From: CAZBDU01 sp964490725
GTDB taxonomy: Bacteria; Spirochaetota; Spirochaetia; SZUA-6; DRHE01
Assembly: GCA_964490725.1 (NCBI GenBank)
Contig: CAZBDU010000028.1
Location: 1-58,081 of the forward strand
Direction of reading: 5' to 3'
Length of the DNA: 58,081 nucleotides
Both the position numbers and the translations under genes were made by a program. Below the pieces are notes generated by a model, which was not told the DNA's origin, did not search any database, and saw only the letters and a list, made by a program, of their open reading frames with translations. Shown in pieces: positions 1-8,811 of the stretch (positions are counted from its first letter, which is position 1; the number at the start of each line of letters is the position of its first letter).

Positions 1-19
1 ACTAGACATACGTACAGTC

Positions 20-50
20 ATTTGTGGGACACAAATTTCCGGGACAGCAC
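20..50. mobile_element. Possible insertion-sequence end (GGACA direct repeats)
   Basis: Just before the dehydrogenase homology begins, the motif GGACA occurs twice 17 bases apart around an AATTTCC core. This looks like the nested terminal repeats of IS21-type elements, and the dehydrogenase loses its N-terminal part at this point. Only one end lies in the window and no transposase is visible, so this is suggestive only. Confidence 0.2.
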
Positions 51-900
51 ACTAGTGGACTCGGGCTTTGGTGCCTTTGCCGAATACGTCTGCGCTCCGG
101 AGAAGGCCCTGGCGCCGAGACCGTCCAACCTCTCATACGAGCAGGCCGCGGCGGTGCCCCAGGCGGCCCTCGTGGCGCTGCAGGGTCTCCGGGATTGCGG
201 ACGAATCCAGGCCGGACAGAAGGTCTTGATCAACGGCGCATCCAGTGGCATCGGTACGTTCGCCGTACAGATCGCGAAGTGGTATGGGGCTGAGGTAACC
301 GGAGTCTGCAGCACAAGAAACCTCGAGCTCGTACGTTCCCTAGGTGCGGATCACGTCATCGACTACACAGAGGAGGACTTCGCCCGAACCGGTCAGCGCT
401 ACGACCTGATCCTGGCTACTGCAGGGTATCGCACACTGGCGGACTACAAGAGGGCGTTGGGTCCCAAAGGGATATATGTCATGGCCGGAGGAACGCTGAG
501 GCAGGTGTTTCAGGCGCTGGCTATGGGATCCGCCGTGTCGGAGAAGGGGGGCAGGACCCTCACCAATCTGTCCCACAGGACAAGCCAGGACGACCTCCTC
601 TCTATGAAGGGGCTCATCGAAGGGGGGTATGTGACCCCGGTGGTCGACCGGACCTATACTCTGGCCGAAACGGCCGAGGCGCTCCGATACTACGAACGCG
701 GACGCAGCCGAGGGAAGGTCGTGATCCGGGTCGGGTCGGAAGCGATCCCGGATTGTATGGCCGAGAGATCGACGAGATCCCATCTTCTGCGGGAAGGGCG
801 ATTGTCGCGAGACGTTCGGCCGAACAGAGGAGAGTCTCAGTCCTCGCACTTCCAACTTCCTACGTCACGAACGCTGCGCCCAGGTTCACCTACCCCCTAG
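22..900 (+). CDS. Truncated zinc-less medium-chain dehydrogenase (quinone oxidoreductase-like)
   Basis: The protein matches the middle and C-terminal part of medium-chain NAD(P)H:quinone oxidoreductase/alcohol dehydrogenase-type enzymes. A GFGAFAEYV stretch is followed by the Rossmann nucleotide loop (INGASSGIGTFAVQIAK), LGADHVIDY and the usual C-terminal GKVVIRV at about residue 238. Family members are about 320-330 residues and carry roughly 90 residues before GFGAFAEYV; those are absent or replaced here. The frame is open to the window edge, so the TTG at position 22 is only formal. After GKVVIRV the frame runs on for about 55 residues without family resemblance, so the natural stop also seems lost. 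Probably a decaying fragment, in line with its broken neighbours. Family assignment is firm; substrate is unknown. Confidence 0.6.
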   Translation: MWDTNFRDSTLVDSGFGAFAEYVCAPEKALAPRPSNLSYEQAAAVPQAALVALQGLRDCGRIQAGQKVLINGASSGIGTFAVQIAKWYGAEVTGVCSTRNLELVRSLGADHVIDYTEEDFARTGQRYDLILATAGYRTLADYKRALGPKGIYVMAGGTLRQVFQALAMGSAVSEKGGRTLTNLSHRTSQDDLLSMKGLIEGGYVTPVVDRTYTLAETAEALRYYERGRSRGKVVIRVGSEAIPDCMAERSTRSHLLREGRLSRDVRPNRGESQSSHFQLPTSRTLRPGSPTP

Positions 901-1244
901 ACGAGCTCGGGCAGAAGGGCTACCTGGGGAGTCAATGGCGGTCGGGCGTGGATGATGCCACGGTAGGGATCGATCTTTCTCTCTACCGGCGGACGCCCGC
1001 TGTAGCGAACTCGTTCCACATCCAGATCCCGGTCTGGCTGACCGGTGGAGATCCAGTGACAAATGGTTCGACGACTGGTTCCAAACCTTCGAGCTGAAGC
1101 CGTCTTGCTCCAGGCCGAACAGGGCCCGTTAGCGTGGTGTTTGTCGTAGCTCCCCAAGCGGCGTGCGGCGTTCTTGGTTGGGAGGCACAAGAATGTGCTT
1201 GATAGCGCCACCTGCGGTAAGGGAGACACGCTAGGAGGACGCAC
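901..1244. other. Intergenic, no recognised gene
   Basis: No reading frame here resembles a known protein. An imperfect hairpin (CTCCCCAAG at 1150 pairing with CTTGGTTGGGAG ending at 1184) lies upstream of the recombinase start. A clear ribosome-binding site (AGGAGG at 1233-1238) precedes the GTG at 1245. As the region directly upstream of a serine recombinase, it is where an attachment site would be expected, but no core could be identified from one copy. Confidence 0.4.
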
Positions 1245-2765
1245 GTGAGCGCGAGAACTGATACTAGGACTCCCCGAATCGCCTTCTACACCCGGATCTC
1301 CACCGACGAAGACCACCAAAAGTACTCCCTGGACGCCCAGAAGGACCGCCTGGAAGCCTTCTCCAGAGCGCAGTGGGGGAGAGGACTGGGCCCTCCACAA
1401 GCTGTACCGGGACACCGAGAGCGGCACCCACATGGACCGCCCGGGCCTCCAGGAGATGCTGGCGGAGGCCGAAGCGAAGGCTTTCGCCACGCTCCTGGTC
1501 TTCCGGGTGGACCGCCTGTCGCGCAAGGTCCGAGAGCTCGCCCAGATGGTGGACGAGCTGACCAAGCAGGGGATCACCCTGAAAAGCATCACGGAACCCT
1601 TCGACACGTCCACCCCCGCAGGCAAGATGATGCTGCAGATGCTGGGCGTCTTCGCAGAGTTCGAGCACGCGACGATTGTGGAGCGCACCCGGGTGGGCAT
1701 GGAGCGGAAGGTCAAGAACGGACAGTGGCACGGAGGTCAGGTGCCCTACGGCTGTCAGTTCGACCTCGAGAAGCGACTCGTCGTCAGCGAGGAAGAGGCC
1801 CTCGGCGTCCACAAGATGTTCCGTATGTACTGCGACGAGGAAAAGGGCGCCTTCTCTGTCGCCAAGAGCCTCAACGATGCCGGCTACCGGAAACGAAGCG
1901 GCAGGCGGTGGGATCGCCGTGTGGGTGCTCCACATCCTTCGCAACCCTCTCTACATCGGCAAGCTGCGGTGGCGGGAGGTCGAATACGAGGGAAGCCATG
2001 AGCCGATCATCCCCGAGGAGCTCTTCCGACGAGCAGAAGGCATACTGCAGAAGCGGACCGAAGACCCTAAGGGCCGTCAGTTGCACAACGGCAACGAGCG
2101 GCTTTTGGCGGGAATCGCCAGGTGCGGTCGATGCGGTTCCGTCATGTTCGGCGGAGGTGGGCAGAAAAATGGCACCTACATTCACTACTACGTTTGCTCG
2201 CGGCGTATGAACAGAGACGGCTGCGACCTGGCTTACATGCGGGCCGAACTGCTGGAAACCGCCATCGTACAGGACGCCAAGACGATGCTGAAGGACGATC
2301 AGTTCATGCTGCGGGCCTGGAAGGAGACGAATCGAAAACTCGCCGCGGAAAGACCGGACCTCGACCAGGAGATCGACAAACTCGAAGTTCAGATGACCGA
2401 GACGCAGAGGCGGATGGACCGTTACTTCGAATCCTTCGCTCTGCAATCGCAAGGTGAAAGAGCTCGACGCACGTCTTCAGGAATTGACGGTCGAAAAGCA
2501 AGACCTCGAGGCGCGCCGGCAGCGGCTTGAGCTTCCGGCCCTGGACATGGCGGCCTTCGCCACCCTCGTGGACCGCTTCGAGGAGGTGTTCGCCGCAGGA
2601 ACGCAGGCACAAAAAAAGCACCTTCTCCACAGCCTGGTGAAGAAGGTACTCGTTCATGACCGCCGGACTGTCGAGGTCTGGTACGCGTTACCAAATCCCG
2701 AGCGGTTCGAGCACTGGAACACCGAGCTCCCCCGGAAGGACTCGAACCTCCGACCTAGTGGTTAA
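1245..2765 (+). pseudogene. Large serine recombinase, broken by three frameshifts
   Basis: Read across three frames this is one large serine recombinase of about 505 codons. The N-terminal resolvase domain starts at GTG 1245 (ribosome-binding site AGGAGG) with YTRISTDE, whose Ser is the catalytic residue. After a frameshift near 1375, in a G-run, come the VDRLSRK and FAEFEHATIVERTR helices. After a second shift near 1905 comes the recombinase domain with the zinc-ribbon Cys pairs (CGRCG, then C-x-R-R-M-N-R-D-G-C). After a third shift near 2445 come the coiled-coil and C-terminal tail. All three shifts have the same sense (+1 or -2). The frame stops inside the neighbouring tRNA-Asn gene, so its last residues (PRKDSNLRPSG) are antisense tRNA sequence. 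Inactive as read, unless the indels are sequencing errors. Confidence 0.85.
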
Positions 2766-2799
2766 CAGCCACCCGCTCTACCAACTGAGCTACAGGGGA
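2727..2799 (-). tRNA. tRNA-Asn(GTT)
   Basis: On the minus strand this folds as a standard cloverleaf. The acceptor stem TCCCCTG pairs with CGGGGGA, the D arm contains AGCTCAGTTGGTAGAGC, the anticodon loop is CTGTTAACC with anticodon GTT, and the T arm is GGAGG-TTCGAGT-CCTTC (one G-U pair). The discriminator is G. The 3' CCA is not encoded; CTC follows. The recombinase pseudogene overlaps its 3' half from the opposite strand. Confidence 0.95.
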
Positions 2800-2908
2800 A
2801 TGTCGCCGCAAAGCTACCAACAAAGCCGGGAGGTTGTCAAGAGGTCGCCGTCCTTGCTCGTCCTTGCCGTCGTGCCGTCTGCGGCCGGCAGACGCCCGCC
2901 GACACCCG

Positions 2909-3583
2909 TCAGGATCCCCCAAGCAGCTGGTTCCACAGCTGATTGTCCTTCTCCGTCTGTGCCTCGAGCTGTGCTCTCTCCTCGTCAGTCATTGCGTGGA
3001 ACGCGATCTCCACGTCCAGACCGGCCGTTTCCTGCCCTGAGGAACCCGCCGGCTTTATGGTCAGGGTCAGCATGTCCTGTCCCGCAAACCCTTCAAGCAG
3101 CCACTCGTAGCGGTCAACGGCGGATTTCCGCGCTGCGATGGTACTGAGCGCGGCCTGGGTAATCGCTTCTTTGCCGCCCTGATAGGCTGGACCGTACAGA
3201 TTGCTGAAGTAGTCCACTATCTTCTGAAGTAGCTCGCTGCTGGCCTTGTCGGGATGAACCGGGAGCTCCGGACGGAGGGAGACGCTGGTAAGCCCATGGT
3301 CCCCGAAGGACAGAAGCAGCCTGAAATCGTCGAGAACATCGTTGTGGTAGTGCGGAACCTCCACGTAGGAGACCGCATTGTCCTGTTTGTCCACGCTTGG
3401 CGTCTCCTGGAAACCGTTGTCCCTCAGGTCGAGAACGGCGTCATCACGGCTCTCGCCGAGGCTGAATCCCAAGACTCCCCCCCAAAGGTAGTTCAAGTCC
3501 TGGCCGGTCGCAGCCTGCAGGCCTCCGCAGACGGTCAGGACCGTGCTCGCGAAAAGGATCAGAACAGCACGAGAGACCTTCAT
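2909..3583 (-). CDS. Secreted hypothetical protein
   Basis: 224 residues. The start chosen is the ATG at 3583, preceded by a strong ribosome-binding site (GAGGAGGTCGAC-ATG); an upstream in-frame ATG lacks one. Residues 1 to about 25 form a signal peptide: basic MKVSR, a hydrophobic LILFASTVLTV core, then LQA/ATG as a plausible signal peptidase I site. A Cys in the core (LTVC) does not make a good lipobox. The mature part is mixed alpha/beta and acidic, with no domain I recognise. It is not obviously in an operon. It lies between the tRNA-Asn gene and the broken DapA-like gene and is the only intact-looking gene in the first 5 kb. Function unknown. Confidence 0.75.
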   Translation of the reverse strand: MKVSRAVLILFASTVLTVCGGLQAATGQDLNYLWGGVLGFSLGESRDDAVLDLRDNGFQETPSVDKQDNAVSYVEVPHYHNDVLDDFRLLLSFGDHGLTSVSLRPELPVHPDKASSELLQKIVDYFSNLYGPAYQGGKEAITQAALSTIAARKSAVDRYEWLLEGFAGQDMLTLTIKPAGSSGQETAGLDVEIAFHAMTDEERAQLEAQTEKDNQLWNQLLGGS

Positions 3584-3764
3584 GTCGACCTCCTCTACCC
3601 GGTGCGACGGTGGTTGCATGATTTCCTGATAAGTCTAATAATATAACACTTCCAACGCTCTTGCAGCCATGCCGCGGCAGCCGGCGGCCACCCTATTCAG
3701 CGGAGCCACACTGTCCTATCGTCCTCCAGGCGAATCGTTGAGACTCTTCCGGCAGGATCGTGAC

Positions 3765-4631
3765 GTGCTGCAGGGCGTGTCCCCCACCCCACCTCATCCG
3801 CGGCGGACGGCAGCCTCCACGTGGATGCGCTGCGGTCCAACATCGCAGGCCGGAACGATACCGGTCTGGCCGGCCAGGTGTCCTGGGCACCAACGGGGAG
3901 GCCGCCCACCTGGAGCCGAAGGAACGTCCGGCGGCGATCCGCGCGGTGAAGGACTGCATGGCCCCGGGGATACAGCTCATCGCCGGGACAGCACAGGAGT
4001 CGACGCGTGCAACGATGGAGGCGTGCCGGCAGGCGGCGGAGTGCGGCGCCGAACAGACCCTGGTGATCACTCCCTCCGCCTTCGAGGGTGCCATGACCGC
4101 CGAGACGCTACGGCGCGGCCACGAGGCGGTGACGGATCACAGCCCGCTGCCGGTGCTGCTGTACAACATGCCCGCCAACACCGCGGCGTCGACGTTCCCC
4201 CGGCGGCGGTGAGCGCTCTGCCCCCATCCCAACACAGTCAAGGACGGCTCCGGGGATAGCGGGCAGCTCTCCGGGCTGGTCCGGAGCACGCCGAAGGGGT
4301 TCTCCGTGCTTTGCGGCAACGCCGGCGCCTTCCTGCCAAGTTGCTTCTTGAGGCCTCGGGAGGCATCCCTGGCGCTGGCCAACGTGGTACCCGTGAGACG
4401 GTGGCGCTGTACCGTTCCTTCCAGGACGGAAACCTCCGGGAGGCGCAGGCTGCACGACCGCCTCCTGCGGGTGTCCCTGGCGGTAGCGCGTGGCTACGGG
4501 ATCGACGGGCTCAAGGCCGCCCTGGATCTCATGGGCCTGTCCCGGGGGAGGCCCCGATCCCCTGTGCCATGCCCACAGCCGGAGCAGGTCGCAGACCTGC
4601 GCCGCATGCCCGAGACCGCTAATCTCCTCCA
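3765..4631 (+). pseudogene. DapA/dihydrodipicolinate synthase-family lyase, shattered
   Basis: Pieces in all three frames together spell a dihydrodipicolinate synthase/N-acetylneuraminate lyase family protein in the right order. They include LQGV near the start, GSLHVDALRSNIA, then VLGTNGEAAHL (the substrate-binding TNGE motif), LLYNMPANT (Schiff-base region Tyr), GFSVLCGNAGAFLPS, ALANVVP, GYGIDGLKAALDLMG and a tail EQVADLRRM. At least five frame changes are needed between about 3785 and 4570. The catalytic Lys region (GVKDSSGD in relatives) survives only as DGSGDSGQL. This is a dead gene. Family members catalyse aldol-type lyase reactions on pyruvate; the original substrate cannot be told. 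Confidence 0.8.
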
Positions 4632-5103
4632 GTCTCCTGCGGAAAACGCGCTTCGGCCTGCTGAATGAGACCCAGTCCAGGGTAAGACCAACGACCGACA
4701 CAGAATTGTTCCTCCCGCCCATGAGCTCCGCCCATGAGCTCTGGCCGGGCAGAATGGAATCCGTGGCGTGGGTTGCGGCGATTGCACGTCGAACCGACGA
4801 GGCACCCCAAACGGCCCATGTAGGGAGTCCACCCATGGAGAAAGAAATGGTTCCCGCCAGGCAGCGCGTGGAAGCGGCGGGAGGAGAGTCCCGGCTGAGG
4901 ATGAGCTCTGGCGCCGGCACGCAGTTGGAGGCGCGAGCTTCACCAACGAGGACAAGCCCTACCCCGCCAACAAGCTGGGAGCAGCGGCCCTGCGGTCTTG
5001 ACCGGGCCGTCCGCCGCCCGCGATGATGAACGCACATCGCCGCACGGGGCGCCTCTGCACGCCGATCTGCGGCCGGCTGTAGAAGAACGCAAAGGAGGGC
5101 ATC
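4632..5103. other. Intergenic remnant between pseudogene and panE-like gene
   Basis: No intact gene is seen. A 12-base direct repeat (GCCCATGAGCTC) occurs twice back to back near 4717-4741. One short frame ending at 5001 finishes with FTNEDKPYPANKLGAAALRS, which looks like a real protein tail, but I do not recognise it. The region is probably further gene debris. The last bases contain the ribosome-binding site of the next gene (AAAGGAGGG). Confidence 0.4.
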
Positions 5104-6087
5104 ATGAGTGGCGAAGAAACCATCCGGACGGTGGCAGTGATCGGGGTCGGGGGCGTGGGAGGCTACTTCGGCGGACGCATCGCTCACAGGCTCGCGCAAA
5201 AGCCTTCGGGGAAGACTACCATCGCCTTCGTGGCCCGGGGCCGCCACCTGGAGGCCATCCGGCGTGAGGGTCTGCTGCTGCGCATGGGAGAGGGACCGGC
5301 CGTCCGCTGCCGCCCGAACCTGGCCACCGACCGCATCGCGGAGCTGCCGGCGCCGGACCTCTGCCTGCTGTGCGTGAAAGGCTACGACCTGCCGGGAGTG
5401 CTCGCCGAGCTGGCTCCCTCCGTCGCGGCGGACACCGTCATCGTGCCGGTCCTGAACGGCGTGGACATCTACGAGCGGATCCGGCAGCACCTCTCCACGG
5501 GGATCGTCCTGCCGGCCTGCGTCTACGTGAGCGCCAACATCGAGAAGCCCGGCACGGTGGTCCAGCGGGGCATGGAGGGCCTGATCCTCTCCGGTCCCGA
5601 CCCGCAGCATCCGCAGGAGGGGGCATCCGGCGCACGCGCCTTCCTGGACAGCATGGGCATCGCCTTCCGCTGGAACGCGGATCCCTTCCCCGCGATCTGG
5701 GAGAAGTACCTCTTCATCGCCTCCTTCGGCCTGGTCACGGCCTGGGCCGGGAAGAGCTTTGGGGAAGTCCTGGCCAGCCGGGAGCTCTCCGGCCTGGTGC
5801 GGAGCATCACGGCGGAGATTCTGGCCCTGGCGGCCAAACGCGCCGTGCGCCTGCCACCGGAGACGCTGGAGGCGACCATGGACAAGGCCGCCGGCTTCCC
5901 GGCTGAGACCCGCACCTCCTATCAGCGCGATGTGGAGGCGGGGCGTCAGGGCGAGGGTGACCTGTTCGGCGCCACGATTCTGCGCCTGGGGGAGAGCCTG
6001 GGCGTGCCGGTGCCGGTCACCCGGCGGATTCACGGCCAGATCGAGGCGCGGCTGGCCGCCGGCGGGCCGGAAGGGCGGTTAAGTTAA
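5104..6087 (+). CDS. panE: 2-dehydropantoate 2-reductase (ketopantoate reductase)
   Basis: 327 residues, the usual length for the ApbA/PanE family, which reduces 2-dehydropantoate to pantoate with NADPH in the cytoplasmic route to pantothenate and coenzyme A. The N-terminal Rossmann motif is VIGVGGVGGYFGGR (residues 12-25). VLNGVDIYERI matches the family's conserved LxNG motif. The C-terminal all-alpha domain includes the catalytic-type Lys region (WEKYLFIA) and the TSYQRDVEAGRQGE substrate-binding segment. The ribosome-binding site AAAGGAGGGCATC precedes the ATG. It is a single gene; the next gene has its own promoter. Many paralogues in this family act on other 2-oxo acids, so the exact substrate is inferred. 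Confidence 0.88.
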   Translation: MSGEETIRTVAVIGVGGVGGYFGGRIAHRLAQKPSGKTTIAFVARGRHLEAIRREGLLLRMGEGPAVRCRPNLATDRIAELPAPDLCLLCVKGYDLPGVLAELAPSVAADTVIVPVLNGVDIYERIRQHLSTGIVLPACVYVSANIEKPGTVVQRGMEGLILSGPDPQHPQEGASGARAFLDSMGIAFRWNADPFPAIWEKYLFIASFGLVTAWAGKSFGEVLASRELSGLVRSITAEILALAAKRAVRLPPETLEATMDKAAGFPAETRTSYQRDVEAGRQGEGDLFGATILRLGESLGVPVPVTRRIHGQIEARLAAGGPEGRLS

Positions 6088-6102
6088 ATTTAAATAAAAT
6101 CG

Positions 6103-6131
6103 TTGCAGTCAGGCTCAGCCGGGTTTATCAT
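6103..6131 (+). promoter_or_regulatory. Sigma70-type promoter of cstA
   Basis: TTGCAG (6103-6108), a 17-base spacer and TATCAT (6126-6131) lie about 50 bases before the cstA start, in an AT-rich patch of a GC-rich genome. A small hairpin (GCCCC-GTG-GGGGC, 6137-6149) would sit at the transcript's 5' end. Confidence 0.55.
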
Positions 6132-6182
6132 TGGTTGCCCCGTGGGGGCAGCGAAACAACGTTCGTCGTCAAGGAGGTGTTC

Positions 6183-7919
6183 ATGGACGGCGTGCTGATC
6201 ATGGTGGTAGCGTTTGTAGGCTACTTCATCGCCTACAGGCTCTACGGGCGTTTCGTGGGCAGGAAGATCTTCGCGCTGAGCAACGCAAACAAGACGCCCG
6301 CGCAACAGCTCGAGGATGGTACGGACTACGTCCCCACCCGCAAGGGTATCATCTTCGGGCACCACTACACATCCATCGCCGGGACCGGACCCATCGTGGG
6401 ACCGGCCATCGCCATCATCTGGGGGTGGCTGCCCGCGCTCATCTGGGTGCTGGTGGGAACCATCGTCATGGGGGCGGTGCACGATTTCGGGGCTCTGGTG
6501 ATGTCCCTGCGCAACCAGGGGAAATCGATCTCCGAGATCACCTCCAAGTACGTGAATCCCAGGACCCGAACCATCTTCTTCCTGGTGGTGTTCCTGGAGC
6601 TGTGGATCGTGGTGGCCATCTTCGGCCTGATCATCGCCATCATCTTCAGCATGTACCCGGGGGCGGTCTTTCCGGTCTGGTTCGAGGTGCCCCTGGCCAT
6701 CTTCCTGGGCTGGATGATCTACAAGAAGGGCGGCAACGTAACCCTGTTCTCGATCCTGGCGGTGGTGATCATGTACGCCACCATCGTGGCCGGAAACTGG
6801 CTGCCCATCAACATGCCCGATATCGCCGGGATTCCCGCCACCGGGGTGTGGAGCGTCATCTTGTTCATCTACGCCTACATCGCCTCCACCCTGCCGGTGA
6901 CCACCCTGCTGCAGCCGCGGGACTACATCAACTCCCATGAGCTGTTTATCGCCATGGCGCTGTTGATAGCGGGGGTGGTTGCCTCCACCATCGGAGGCAA
7001 GCTGCACGTGGTGGCGCCCGTGGTGCAGGCAACACCGCAGGGGGCCCCCTCCATGTGGCCCTTCCTGTTCATCACCATCGCCTGCGGGGCCATTTCCGGC
7101 TTCCATTCCCTGGTCTCCTCCGGCACCACTTCCAAGCAGGTGGCCAAGGAGGAGGACGCCCTGTTCGTGGGCTACGGCTCCATGGTCTTCGAGGGGGTCC
7201 TGGCGGTGATGGTCATCATTGCCGTCTCCGCCGGAATCGGGATCGCCTACCAGAGCAAGGACGCGGGGCTGCTCACCGGCACCGCGGCCTGGACGGCCCA
7301 CTACGCCACCTGGGCCGGCGCCAACGGCCTGGGCGCCAAGGTGGGAGCCTTCGTGGTGGGCTCGGCCAACATGATGACCTTCATCGCCATCCCCAAGGCG
7401 ATCGGCATCGTGATCATGGGGGTGTTCGTGGCCTCCTTCGCCGGGACCACGCTGGACACCGCCACGCGCATCCAGCGCTACGTGGTCCAGGAGCTGGCGG
7501 GGGACATCAAGCTGGGCTTCATGCGGCACAAGCACCCGGCAACCCTGTTTGCCGTGATCACCGCGGCGGCGCTGGCCTTCGCCACCGGGGCCTCCGGCGC
7601 CGGGGCGCTGAAGCTCTGGCCGGTCTTCGGGGCCACCAACCAGTGCCTGGCGGGGCTGGCCCTGCTGGCCATCACCATGTACCTGCGGAAGCGGGGCGGC
7701 CTGGGCTACCTAGTAAGCGGCATCCCCGCCGTGTTCATGATCGTCATGACCACCTGGGGGCTGATCATGAACGAGATCAACTTCGTCAACGCCGGCAACG
7801 GCCTGCTGGCGGCCATCAACGGGGCGGTGCTGGTGATTTCCGTTTGGATCGTGATCGAAGGCCTGGCGGTCTTCTTCGGCCCGCGGGCCACACAGCCCGA
7901 GCCGGCCCCGGCCAGCTGA
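6183..7919 (+). CDS. cstA: CstA-family carbon starvation transporter
   Basis: 578 residues with about 15 hydrophobic segments spread over the whole length; an inner-membrane permease of the CstA/BtsT family, known for uptake of peptides and pyruvate. Family motifs seen include the N-terminal YGRFVGRKIFALSN, then FGHHYTSIAGTGPIVGPAIA, GAVHDFGALVMSLRNQGKSI and GFHSLVSSGTTSKQ. It is shorter than Escherichia coli CstA (about 700 residues), like many anaerobe versions. The start at 6183 follows AAGGAGGTGTTC; an upstream in-frame ATG at 6135 has no such site. A promoter lies upstream and a strong terminator downstream, but three coupled genes follow, so some read-through is likely. Substrate is inferred from the family only. 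Confidence 0.92.
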   Translation: MDGVLIMVVAFVGYFIAYRLYGRFVGRKIFALSNANKTPAQQLEDGTDYVPTRKGIIFGHHYTSIAGTGPIVGPAIAIIWGWLPALIWVLVGTIVMGAVHDFGALVMSLRNQGKSISEITSKYVNPRTRTIFFLVVFLELWIVVAIFGLIIAIIFSMYPGAVFPVWFEVPLAIFLGWMIYKKGGNVTLFSILAVVIMYATIVAGNWLPINMPDIAGIPATGVWSVILFIYAYIASTLPVTTLLQPRDYINSHELFIAMALLIAGVVASTIGGKLHVVAPVVQATPQGAPSMWPFLFITIACGAISGFHSLVSSGTTSKQVAKEEDALFVGYGSMVFEGVLAVMVIIAVSAGIGIAYQSKDAGLLTGTAAWTAHYATWAGANGLGAKVGAFVVGSANMMTFIAIPKAIGIVIMGVFVASFAGTTLDTATRIQRYVVQELAGDIKLGFMRHKHPATLFAVITAAALAFATGASGAGALKLWPVFGATNQCLAGLALLAITMYLRKRGGLGYLVSGIPAVFMIVMTTWGLIMNEINFVNAGNGLLAAINGAVLVISVWIVIEGLAVFFGPRATQPEPAPAS

Positions 7920-7953
7920 GCCTGGCGGGCGCCCTCCGGAACCCGTCGACCGG

Positions 7954-7990
7954 GGGAGAGGAGACCGCGCGGTCTCCTCTCCCATTTTCT
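7954..7990 (+). terminator. Rho-independent terminator after cstA
   Basis: A perfect 30-base palindrome (7954-7983, each arm GGGAGAGGAGACCGC or its complement) is followed by ATTTTCT. It lies 35 bases after the cstA stop and before the next gene on the same strand, so it could act as a full or partial stop. Confidence 0.85.
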
Positions 7991-8053
7991 CCGGCCCCGG
8001 GGGGCGGCCTGGATGCGCCGCAGCGGGTACGCGGCTCGAAACGCGGGGTGAGC

Positions 8054-8536
8054 ATGCCTGGGAACGATGAACCTGCGCTGCTGAGATCGCTGTCCCGGCT
8101 CTTCTGGAGCCTGGCGCTGCCGGCCCTGGTTCTGCTGGCCGCAGACGTCGCAGTTCACCGCACGGCAGGCGTCCCGGCGCCACCCTTCGGATCGGCCCGC
8201 ACCTGGGGGATTGTGCTGCTGGTGCTCTCGGTGCTGCTGGCCGCGGCGCTTCCCATCCTGATCCGCACCCTGTTCAACGCCAGGGCGGTAAAGCAGAGGT
8301 CCGTGGAGCCCGAGTCCTTTGCCCGCTACCAGAGGGCTTTGGTGGCGGTGCCGCTGGCGGCAGCGTTCTTGGCGGATGCGGCCTACCTGCTGTCGCTTCC
8401 CAGGCTCTACGTGTACGGCTCGGTGCTGGCCGCCCTCTACGGGGTCTACAGCGCCTATCCCTCGCAGAAAAAGCTGGCCGGGGAGCTGCGCTACTACGGC
8501 CTGGCGGGCAAGGGGAGCGAGGGCCGCGGGAGGTGA
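8054..8536 (+). CDS. Small four-helix membrane protein of unknown function
   Basis: 160 residues with four predicted membrane segments, at about residues 15-35, 50-70, 95-115 and 118-135. The second and third are joined by a basic, polar loop (RTLFNARAVKQRSVEP). No family recognised. The start is the ATG at 8054; an in-frame GTG at 8048 is possible. The last codon overlaps the start of the next gene in GTGA, so the two are translationally coupled. Its place between cstA and an ArsA-like ATPase suggests a membrane partner of one of them; this is inference. Confidence 0.7.
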   Translation: MPGNDEPALLRSLSRLFWSLALPALVLLAADVAVHRTAGVPAPPFGSARTWGIVLLVLSVLLAAALPILIRTLFNARAVKQRSVEPESFARYQRALVAVPLAAAFLADAAYLLSLPRLYVYGSVLAALYGVYSAYPSQKKLAGELRYYGLAGKGSEGRGR

Positions 8537-8811
8537 AGCGGGTCCGGGATGTGGTGGTCGGCTTTCTGCGCGATCTGCGCTCGGTGGACCGGGACAAGGC
8601 CACGAGCCTGCTGGAGTTCGAGCTCCTGGAGCTGGAGAACATCTATTCTCTGATTCTCTTCGGCTCCTTCGTGGGCATGCCCGCCCCCCCGGTGCACATC
8701 ACCCTCCAGCTTCTGCCCTTGATGCACCGGGAGGTGCGGACCATGCTGGCGCGGATCGGAGTGGCACACGACGCGTTGGCGGAGATCGTCTCCACTCTCG
8801 GGGAACCGTGA
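8533..8811 (+). CDS. Small hypothetical protein coupled to ArsA-like ATPase
   Basis: 92 residues, mostly helical. It has a charged N-terminal half (FLRDLRSVDRDKATSLLEFELLELE) and a moderately hydrophobic middle (YSLILFGSFVGMPAPP). It begins with GTG overlapping the previous stop (GTGA) and ends by overlapping the next start in the same way, so it is the middle member of a three-gene coupled unit. I recognise no domain. Its size and position fit a small adaptor for the downstream ATPase or the membrane protein upstream, but nothing in the sequence proves that. Confidence 0.7.
   Translation: MKRVRDVVVGFLRDLRSVDRDKATSLLEFELLELENIYSLILFGSFVGMPAPPVHITLQLLPLMHREVRTMLARIGVAHDALAEIVSTLGEP

Noticed and set aside
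1245..2765. Several separate short recombinase genes
   Set aside because: The pieces are consecutive parts of one recombinase with no internal ribosome-binding sites, so a single broken gene is the better reading.
48..2766. Shared CTAGTGG at the left edge and inside the tRNA-Asn gene as attachment-site cores
   Set aside because: Only seven bases match and the flanks differ; this is too short to claim an att pair.
4108..6033. 641-codon open frame on the minus strand across the dapA remnant and panE
   Set aside because: It lies antisense to the well-supported ketopantoate reductase, is very rich in Arg, Gly, Pro and His, and matches no family; it is a product of high GC content.
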